NCBI GenBank assembly: GCA_021791455.1
Contig: JAJYWM010000327.1
Span: forward strand, 1 to 9,849
DNA length: 9,849 nucleotides
Source: a bacterium
GTDB taxonomy: Bacteria; Chloroflexota; Dormibacteria; UBA8260; Bog-877
Direction: 5' to 3'
Shown here piece after piece: positions 6,402-9,849 of this stretch; position 1 is the stretch's first letter; every line of letters begins with the position of its first letter. The translations under genes were made by a program, and so were the position numbers. The notes below the pieces were generated by a model. It was not told the origin of the DNA. It saw nothing but the letters and a program-made list of their open reading frames with translations, and did no database searches.

Positions 6402-6414
6402 GTTTAGGTTGACA
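6396..6414. promoter_or_regulatory. Candidate operator palindrome over the -35 of the PH-like gene
   Basis: TGTCAA and TTGACA are perfect 6-bp inverted arms separated by 7 bp (GTTTAGG), centred at 6405. The left arm is the complement of the -35 hexamer itself. A dimeric regulator bound here would block RNA polymerase. It could also be chance, since TTGACA is the -35 consensus. Confidence 0.35.
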
Positions 6415-6747
6415 CAGGGGTGTGCGACAAGGTTGTGGGCCCCGCCGTTGTCAATCACGAAGGAGTAGCACCTTCCGTCGATCGTTGAGTCAGGAAGGAA
6501 TGACACCGTAGTAGCAGCGGGGATGGGGAGCGCGAGGGGAAGGGCGGGGCGCGAAGGCGGGGCGGGCTGGGCCTGGATGTCCGGAACTCTGCTGGACGCC
6601 CAGGCGTTGCGAAGGGCAGTGGCTGGTCGCGTCCTGTCGCGTCGCCAGGAGGTGCCCGGTGCGGATATTGGCCGCAAGCCGCGAGGACTGCGTGAGGGAC
6701 CGGTGCTGAGTTATCGGGTCGCGTGGGTGAGGCCCGATGGACAGGGG
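6415..6747. other. 333-nt stretch without a convincing gene
   Basis: G-rich on the plus strand around 6520-6570. A minus-strand frame (6363-6677) and a plus-strand frame (6523-6846) are open. The first is rich in Pro/Ala/Arg at its N-terminus with no family signal, and the second runs into the hydrolase gene on the opposite strand. It probably marks the boundary between the housekeeping-like block on the left and the accessory block on the right. Confidence 0.45.
6713..6738 (-). terminator. Weak hairpin after the TetR-SWIM-hydrolase operon
   Basis: ATCGGG (6713-6718) and CCCGAT (6733-6738) pair around a 14-nt loop. The hairpin starts 9 nt beyond the stop of the dienelactone-hydrolase-like gene on the minus strand. 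There is no T-run, so it is at best an imperfect terminator or an mRNA 3'-end stabiliser. Confidence 0.25.
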
Positions 6748-7326
6748 TCAGGCGAGGAGGAACGTGGTGACGTGATTCCAGAAGACCTCGGTCGAACGGG
6801 CGTCGAACTCTGCGGGCAGCGAAGGGTCGGTGAAGAGGTGACCTGAGCCGGGGTACTGGACGTATTCGGCGATAGCGCCGGATTCGTTCGCCGATCGCAG
6901 GACGGACTCGACCGACCCGTCGGTTCTGAAGGGGTCGTCGAGCGTGTAGTGCAGTTGCACGGGCATGCCTGCGGGCCAGCGGTCAATGCCGATCATGTGG
7001 AGCGGGAGCGCGCCGGAGCCGAGAACGAGGCGACCGACGGGCCGGTTGCAGGCGACGAAGGTTGCCATCCCGGCGCCGTTGGAGAACCCCATCGTGGTGA
7101 ACCAGTCGGGTAGGCCCGTTACTGCTTCGAGGGCGCGCTGCATGAGGATCGGGAACCCCAGCGCTCGGGCGAACTCGCTCGCCTCGTCGTAGTCGTCGAA
7201 GGTGCGGCCTTCGTACTGATCGACGACGTGAACGACGTGCCCGGCCTCGCGGAGGCGATCGGCAGCGAGGAGGATGCCCTGGCGGACTCCGAGCACGGAG
7301 TGGAACAGGGCAACGCTCCTGGTCAT
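6748..7326 (-). CDS. Dienelactone-hydrolase-family alpha/beta hydrolase
   Basis: 192 aa, a small alpha/beta hydrolase. It begins TRSVALFHSVLGVRQG, the opening seen in dienelactone-hydrolase-like proteins. The nucleophile elbow is GFSNGAG with Ser82 where classical dienelactone hydrolase has Cys. LDD (129-131) supplies the acid and GSGHLF the histidine (His163). Substrate unknown: the serine nucleophile suggests a general esterase rather than true dienelactone cleavage. The start is the ATG at 7326, with GGAGG 9 nt upstream. A longer in-frame version to 7389 is Arg/His-rich and overlaps the SWIM gene, so it is rejected. The ATG overlaps the TGA of the SWIM gene in the classic ATGA arrangement. 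Last gene of a three-gene operon headed by a TetR regulator. Confidence 0.88.
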   Translation of the reverse strand: MTRSVALFHSVLGVRQGILLAADRLREAGHVVHVVDQYEGRTFDDYDEASEFARALGFPILMQRALEAVTGLPDWFTTMGFSNGAGMATFVACNRPVGRLVLGSGALPLHMIGIDRWPAGMPVQLHYTLDDPFRTDGSVESVLRSANESGAIAEYVQYPGSGHLFTDPSLPAEFDARSTEVFWNHVTTFLLA

Positions 7327-7628
7327 GGTCGTATTCCTCCAGTTGTGGTCTCGGCGGCGATGGTCGCGGCGACGGCGTGCTTGCACCACGGCGACGGGGT
7401 GCTCATACAGGTACAGGACCAGCGCAGGCCGTCTTGTCCTCTCTCGAAGGTCACCCGGCGGCGTGTGGTGCCCGGCGGACCCGTGACGACAGCGACGATG
7501 TGCGTGTCGTCTACATCGAAGTCGACGGTGCCTTTTCTCAGGATCGCTTTCCCGAGACGCCGGTCCGATGGGCGTGCAAAGTGAAGGGACTGGTAGAGGC
7601 GGGAGACCGGGGCGAGCGCGTCACTCAT
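7323..7628 (-). CDS. Small SWIM-type zinc-finger protein
   Basis: 101 aa. The C-terminal half carries CTC-x7-CKH (Cys72, Cys74, Cys82, His84), the CxCx(n)CxH pattern of SWIM zinc fingers, preceded by a typical beta-rich lead-in ending LRWSCTC. SWIM domains bind DNA or proteins and usually sit in larger proteins (SWI/SNF helicases, transposases); here the domain is nearly alone. The N-terminus (SDALAPVSRLYQSLHFARPS) is probably helical. The ATG at 7628 overlaps the TetR stop by 8 nt and its own stop overlaps the hydrolase start by 4 nt. Translation of all three is therefore probably coupled. An upstream in-frame start to 7655 would lie deeper in the TetR gene and is less likely. The role in the operon is unknown; a transcriptional cofactor or DNA-binding partner is possible. 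Confidence 0.85.
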   Translation of the reverse strand: MSDALAPVSRLYQSLHFARPSDRRLGKAILRKGTVDFDVDDTHIVAVVTGPPGTTRRRVTFERGQDGLRWSCTCMSTPSPWCKHAVAATIAAETTTGGIRP

Positions 7629-8208
7629 CCCCGGCCCTGGTGGCGTCCCTGGCATGGCGTGCGTCTTCCTTCAGCGCGCCGTTCAGGGTCCAGTCGAGGC
7701 TGTCACGGAACACGTCGCGGATGGCTGGCGGATCGGACGGGGCCGCCCCAAACGCGGCGAACCCGAGCGCCTGGATGATCAACGCCCGCAGGATGCGCTG
7801 CGCTCGGTCCCTGTCGATGCCCAGGCCGCCCAGCGCCTCATGGATCTTCTCGCCCAGCCAAATCGCGTTCGGGCCTCGCGCCCCCCGCCTCTCCAAGTAG
7901 AGAGGCACAAGGTCGCGGTAGCCGATCAGCACGTCGTAGGTCGAGAGCATGATCCCGCAGACCACCGTCACGGGATCGCCATCCTCGGGAACCTCCACGC
8001 GACGAAGCGCGGTATCGAGCACCGCGTCGATCAGTTCGTCCTTGTTGCGCACGTGGTTGTACAGCGCCATCGGCGTCACCCCGAGCGCCGTGGCAAGAGA
8101 CCGCATCGACAATCCAGCGGCCCCACGATCGGTGATCAGCCTCGCCGCCGTAGCGACGAGCATCTGCCGATCAAGTCCGGCTGGCTGGCTCCGACGGCTT
8201 ACGTCCAC
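7621..8208 (-). CDS. TetR/AcrR-family transcriptional regulator
   Basis: 195 aa with the standard TetR layout: an N-terminal DNA-binding domain and an all-helical ligand-binding C-terminal domain. The helix-turn-helix is clear at about 34-59: SMRSLATALGVTPMALYNHV followed by RNKDEL. The first helix is LVATAARLITDRGAAGL (17-33). The frame stays open upstream to 8709, but that part is not protein-like and runs through the operator palindrome. The start is taken as GTG at 8208, because TATACT lies exactly 6 nt before it and because homologues begin with a short charged tail before the first helix. It is the first gene of a minus-strand operon with the SWIM and hydrolase genes, with overlapping stop/start codons. 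A perfect palindrome on its own promoter points to autorepression, so ligand release would raise expression of all three genes. Confidence 0.92.
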   Translation of the reverse strand: MDVSRRSQPAGLDRQMLVATAARLITDRGAAGLSMRSLATALGVTPMALYNHVRNKDELIDAVLDTALRRVEVPEDGDPVTVVCGIMLSTYDVLIGYRDLVPLYLERRGARGPNAIWLGEKIHEALGGLGIDRDRAQRILRALIIQALGFAAFGAAPSDPPAIRDVFRDSLDWTLNGALKEDARHARDATRAGDE

Positions 8209-8214
8209 AAGACC

Positions 8215-8220
8215 AGTATA
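8215..8220 (-). promoter_or_regulatory. -10 element of the TetR operon, leaderless geometry
   Basis: TATACT on the minus strand (five of six to consensus) is followed by GGTCTT and the GTG start at 8208, so +1 would be the start codon. The -35 region is poor (CGTACA at an 18-nt spacing). The operator palindrome covers the spacer and most of the -10. Confidence 0.5.
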
Positions 8221-8251
8221 CACCGTACATAGATTGGATGTACGGTGTATA
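8217..8251. promoter_or_regulatory. TetR operator: perfect 14-bp inverted repeat with 7-bp centre
   Basis: TATACACCGTACAT (8217-8230) and ATGTACGGTGTATA (8238-8251) are perfect inverted arms around AGATTGG. The palindrome begins 9 nt upstream of the regulator's start codon and overlaps its -10 hexamer, the position expected for a TetR autorepression site. A weaker -10-like TATAGC (8248-8253) on the plus strand lies in the right arm, so the same site could also control rightward transcription. Confidence 0.85.
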
Positions 8252-8358
8252 GCGATGAGCGGTCGCCCGCCTTTCACCCACTCGGGCGGCCATGCGCGGA
8301 CGAAAGCATCCGGCGCTACCATTGCTCGACGCGACTGCGGGTGGCGAAGGAGGTGAGG

Positions 8359-8433
8359 ATGATCCCGACCGACGCCCTGGCGAAGATCGCCGAGGTGTGC
8401 AGCGGTGAGAGCCCTCTGCTGCCTTGCAGGTAG
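8359..8433 (+). CDS. Possible 24-aa small protein or truncated gene start with perfect Shine-Dalgarno
   Basis: The ATG is preceded by AAGGAGGTGA (8347-8356), fully complementary to the 16S rRNA 3' end and ending at an ideal distance (GGAGG to ATG 5 nt). That is the strongest ribosome site in the window. The reading frame gives MIPTDALAKIAEVC and then SGESPLLPCR before a TAG. After that stop the same frame stays open for about 60 more codons, but they do not resemble a protein I know. It lies downstream of, and divergent from, the TetR operator, where a TetR target gene is often found. It may be a genuine microprotein, a leader peptide, or the first codons of a former target gene whose body was lost. 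Nothing identifies a function. Confidence 0.35.
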   Translation: MIPTDALAKIAEVCSGESPLLPCR

Positions 8434-8530
8434 GCCGGTGACGGGGATCGGTACAGGATCCTGAGCGCAGGAAGTCATGCGATCGTGCGCAGGGGACTTA
8501 GACAGCCCGTTGATGAGCGGCCGGTCGCTT

Positions 8531-8569
8531 GGTGGCGCCCCTGGAGGTTGACTGTGGGGTGGCGCCCCT
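8531..8569. repeat. 12-bp direct repeat abutting the large palindrome
   Basis: GGTGGCGCCCCT occurs at 8531-8542 and again at 8558-8569, offset by 27 nt. Each copy contains the palindrome GGCGCC. The second copy runs into the left end of the ~152-bp palindrome, so it may mark an insertion junction or a protein-binding site. Confidence 0.6.
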
Positions 8570-8719
8570 CCGGGAACAATGGAACTAAAAGTCACGCCAA
8601 GGCGCGTGTGGACGCCTGAGGTGGGCTGTCTCGTGAACGATCGTTTACGCAACTCCACCACATCCCGCCACATCCACGCGTCCGGATGTGGCGGGACTTC
8701 TCGTTCCATTGTTCCGGAG
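8568..8719. repeat. ~152-bp imperfect palindrome, MITE- or foldback-like
   Basis: The outer arms CTCCGGGAACAATGGAAC (8568-8585) and the complement of 8703-8719 differ only by one G. Pairing continues inward over a further 13 bp at 10 of 13 positions (TAAAAGTCACGCC against GAGAAGTCCCGCC). Near the centre lies CGTGAACGATCGTTTACG (8632-8649), itself nearly palindromic. The whole could fold into one long hairpin with some slippage in the middle. No coding capacity and no obvious target-site duplication were seen. A non-autonomous transposable element remnant is the simplest reading; a structured RNA or replication/recombination site is possible. Confidence 0.55.
8663..8696. repeat. Perfect 13-bp hairpin inside the large palindrome
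   Basis: TCCCGCCACATCC (8663-8675) and GGATGTGGCGGGA (8684-8696) pair perfectly around the loop ACGCGTCC. In RNA this stem would be very stable on either strand. No T-run follows, so it is not a standard terminator. It competes with the larger fold of the surrounding palindrome, suggesting two alternative structures. Confidence 0.75.
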
Positions 8720-8791
8720 TGCCTTGTCCATTGCTTGAGCCATTACCATGCCTCGCCGCTGGGGAGCCTGGCAACGCCCACGAAGGAACCT

Positions 8792-8800
8792 TGCTATGAT
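8792..8800 (+). promoter_or_regulatory. Extended -10 promoter of the toxin-antitoxin operon
   Basis: TGC-TATGAT on the plus strand has a five-of-six -10 and the TGn extension. Expected +1 is near 8807, leaving a leader of about 29 nt with GGAGAG before the TTG start. No good -35 is visible, which is usual for extended -10 promoters. Confidence 0.5.
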
Positions 8801-8801
8801 G

Positions 8802-8814
8802 ACTTTCTGAAAGT
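8802..8814. promoter_or_regulatory. Candidate antitoxin operator
   Basis: ACTTTC-T-GAAAGT is a perfect 6-bp inverted repeat with a single central base, placed just after the -10 and over the expected +1 of the toxin-antitoxin operon. This is where an autoregulating AbrB/MazE-type antitoxin would be expected to bind. Confidence 0.5.
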
Positions 8815-8835
8815 GCGAATGTATGGAGAGTTCAG

Positions 8836-9105
8836 TTGACCCGAGCGGTGATCAGGAGCAGGGGACAGATCACGCTGCCCCGTGAGATTCGGGAGGCTTT
8901 GCACGTCGAGGAGGGCGACGACGTGGCCTTTGTCGTGGAGGCAGGGCAGGTGACGATGCGCGGAATGAAGTCCATCCCGGCTGAGCAGTCATGGTTCTGG
9001 ACTGAGGCGTGGCAAGCCGGTGAACGGGAAGCCAGCGAGCAAGTATTCGCAGGCGAGGGAACCGTGTTCGAAAACGGCAACTCCTTCCTCGACTCGCTTC
9101 GGTAG
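8836..9105 (+). CDS. AbrB/MazE/SpoVT-type antitoxin
   Basis: 89 aa. The N-terminal swapped-hairpin DNA-binding domain is typical: RSRGQITLPREIREALHVEE (7-26), then GDDVAFVV. The C-terminal part carries AEQSWFWTEAWQAGEREASE and then a Phe-rich acidic tail ending FLDSLR. I recall this kind of tail from AbrB-domain antitoxins of Actinobacteria and Cyanobacteria, where it would wrap the toxin. The start is TTG, chosen because GGAGAG lies 5 nt upstream and because the ATG at 8823 is out of frame. The protein should bind and neutralise the product of the next gene, whose TTG start follows this gene's TAG with no gap. It likely represses its own promoter at the nearby palindrome. Confidence 0.88.
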   Translation: MTRAVIRSRGQITLPREIREALHVEEGDDVAFVVEAGQVTMRGMKSIPAEQSWFWTEAWQAGEREASEQVFAGEGTVFENGNSFLDSLR

Positions 9106-9399
9106 TTGCCCACCTACCAGAGGCTGCCTCGATTCGATCACGACTGGCGAGCGCTTCGCCCTGCCGAGCAGATGCGGTTTCGTGTGGCCGTTGCCCGCTT
9201 CGTCGAGGATCTGGAAGCGGGGCGGCCATTCCGGCCTGGCCTTAGGGTGAAGGCGGTTCAAGGCACCAGCACCATCATGGAGATGACGTTCGCTCCTGAC
9301 GGGCGGGCCACCTGGCAGTTCGGAGCGGAAGTCAAGGTCGGTCAGGCGCACGTCGTGTGGCGCCGGATCGGCACCCATGACATCTTTCACTCCCCGTAG
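9106..9399 (+). CDS. RelE/ParE-like toxin of a type II toxin-antitoxin pair
   Basis: 97 aa. The layout fits a RelE/ParE-fold protein: an N-terminal helical pair (FDHDWRALRPAEQMRFRVAV, then ARFVEDLEAG). After it come GLRVKAVQGTSTIMEMTFAPDG and a final strand pair, HVVWRRIGTHDIF. The last motif is one I associate with RelE/ParE-like partners of AbrB-type antitoxins. The family assignment is from motif style, not a search. A RelE member would cut mRNA on the ribosome and a ParE member would poison gyrase; the sequence does not decide. The start is TTG immediately after the antitoxin's TAG, so translation depends on the antitoxin ribosomes. No independent ribosome site is evident, which keeps toxin output below antitoxin output. 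Confidence 0.78.
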   Translation: MPTYQRLPRFDHDWRALRPAEQMRFRVAVARFVEDLEAGRPFRPGLRVKAVQGTSTIMEMTFAPDGRATWQFGAEVKVGQAHVVWRRIGTHDIFHSP

Positions 9400-9849
9400 C
9401 CTCTCGGGCGTGGTCGGTCATCCGGGACGCTCTCACCTTCGTGGCCAGAGCTCACCCAGTCGCCTGACTGCCACTGCGTGACACGTTCCTGACAGGTGCC
9501 ACCGGTGGCTGGCGCCGAAGTCTGCCGAGTTGAAGGTGAGGGTCGAGGGCGTGCGCAGCTGCGGACGATAGGTGGCGTCTGTGAACTCGGTCGCATCTCG
9601 GAATAGTGGCGCAAACCACCGTTTACGCTACTTTTTTCACTACTGGCATGCCGCGCAAGTCCCGGTTCGGGAGAGGTTGTCACTCTTCCCTTCGGCGCTC
9701 TCAATAGCGGACGCGGATCCTCCGCACGGTGGGCTAAGAGCACGCGCGAATAGGGTGGCCGAGACGAGGTTTGGTGGGGCAACCTTCGGGCGGGGTTGGG
9801 CGGCAGCTTGTCCCGGTGCCCAAGGGTTGGCGTCGGATCAGCGAAGAGG
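9400..9849. other. 450-nt tail without a supported gene
   Basis: It contains the terminator at 9605-9637. The long minus-strand frame (9387-9782) is Pro/Arg/Ser-rich and not protein-like. A plus-strand frame from a GTG at 9774 to the edge reads VGQPSGGVGRQLVPVPK and then GWRRISEE; it could be the start of a gene continuing outside, but nothing else supports it. No tRNA or rRNA signature was found. Confidence 0.45.
9605..9637 (+). terminator. Rho-independent-type terminator, plus strand
   Basis: AGTGGCGCAAAC (9605-9616) pairs with GTTTACGCTACT (9621-9632) around the loop CACC: ten Watson-Crick pairs, one G-U and one mismatch. It is followed by a run of six T (9632-9637). It would end rightward transcripts, most likely those of the toxin-antitoxin operon, although it lies about 205 nt after the toxin stop. 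Confidence 0.65.

Larger units (their letters stand above)
8252..8835. other. 584-nt region between TetR and the toxin-antitoxin pair
   Basis: Apart from one very short ORF at 8359, no gene can be supported. The stretch contains a 12-bp direct repeat, a ~152-bp imperfect palindrome with an internal 13-bp hairpin, and the promoter of the antitoxin gene. It looks like a junction built by mobile DNA. Confidence 0.5.

Noticed and set aside
6363..6677. 104-codon minus-strand open frame upstream of the PH-like gene
   Set aside because: Low-complexity N-terminus, no family signal, and it runs through the well-formed promoter and palindrome of the PH-like gene.
7327..7389. Longer start of the dienelactone-hydrolase-like protein
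   Set aside because: The added residues are Arg/His-rich shadow of the SWIM gene; ATG 7326 has a good ribosome site and the ATGA overlap.
8209..8709. 167-residue upstream extension of the TetR frame
   Set aside because: It crosses the operator palindrome and the 152-bp palindrome and does not look like a protein; TetR proteins normally start just before the first helix.
8568..8719. Integron attC site
   Set aside because: The palindrome lacks paired RYYYAAC/GTTRRRY core sites and no integrase is present; a foldback or MITE-like element fits better.
9655..9690. tRNA-like segment with a GTTCG sequence
   Set aside because: The T-loop consensus GTTCRA is not met, and no acceptor stem or anticodon arm can be drawn around it.
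9387..9782. 131-codon minus-strand open frame after the toxin gene
   Set aside because: Pro/Ser/Arg-rich composition, and it overlaps the toxin's 3' end and the terminator hairpin; no conserved motif.
1..9849. CRISPR array
   Set aside because: No regularly spaced direct repeats of 20-40 nt and no cas genes; the only short direct repeat (8531/8558) has two copies 27 nt apart.

Overview
The window is GC-rich and densely coded, with high-GC third positions in nearly every gene. The gene set (a PfkB-type sugar kinase, arsM, mgsA, a macro-domain/Nudix pair and a stand-alone bacterial PH-like protein) suggests a free-living, high-GC soil or sediment bacterium, perhaps an actinobacterial or Chloroflexota-like lineage. 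No rRNA or tRNA gene is present to place it, so this is a weak guess. Several genes have a -10-like hexamer 6-8 nt before the start codon, which suggests leaderless mRNAs. That habit is common in Actinobacteria, Deinococcota and relatives.

Left part (1-2324): the 5' end of an IS607-type serine recombinase runs off the left edge. Next, all on the minus strand, come an arsenite S-adenosylmethionine methyltransferase (arsM), a macro-domain ADP-ribose hydrolase and a Nudix ADP-ribose pyrophosphatase. Transcription order is Nudix, macro, arsM. The Nudix and macro enzymes would act in sequence on O-acetyl-ADP-ribose and ADP-ribose.

Middle (2299-6366): an unknown small protein and a PfkB kinase lie on the plus strand, overlapping by 41 nt. 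They converge with a proline-iminopeptidase-like alpha/beta hydrolase with only 3 nt between the stops. Methylglyoxal synthase and a metallo-beta-lactamase-fold hydrolase follow on the minus strand, with the MBL gene upstream and a 4-nt stop/start overlap. After a 323-nt gene-free stretch comes a small PH-like protein with a good leaderless promoter.

Right part (6415-9849) looks accessory. A compact minus-strand operon TetR - SWIM zinc-finger protein - dienelactone-hydrolase-like protein has 8-nt and 4-nt gene overlaps. It is headed by a perfect 14-7-14 operator palindrome on the TetR promoter. To its right are a 24-codon ORF with an ideal Shine-Dalgarno sequence, a ~152-bp imperfect palindrome resembling a MITE or foldback element, and a toxin-antitoxin pair. 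The pair is an AbrB/MazE-type antitoxin with a RelE/ParE-like toxin, and it has its own extended -10 promoter and a small palindrome. A Rho-independent-type terminator lies about 200 nt beyond the toxin. The last ~210 nt show no convincing gene.

There are no CRISPR arrays, tRNAs or rRNAs. The most unusual signals are the repeated leaderless-start geometry, the TetR operator with its three-gene cassette, the mixed AbrB/RelE-type toxin-antitoxin unit, and the large palindrome beside it.
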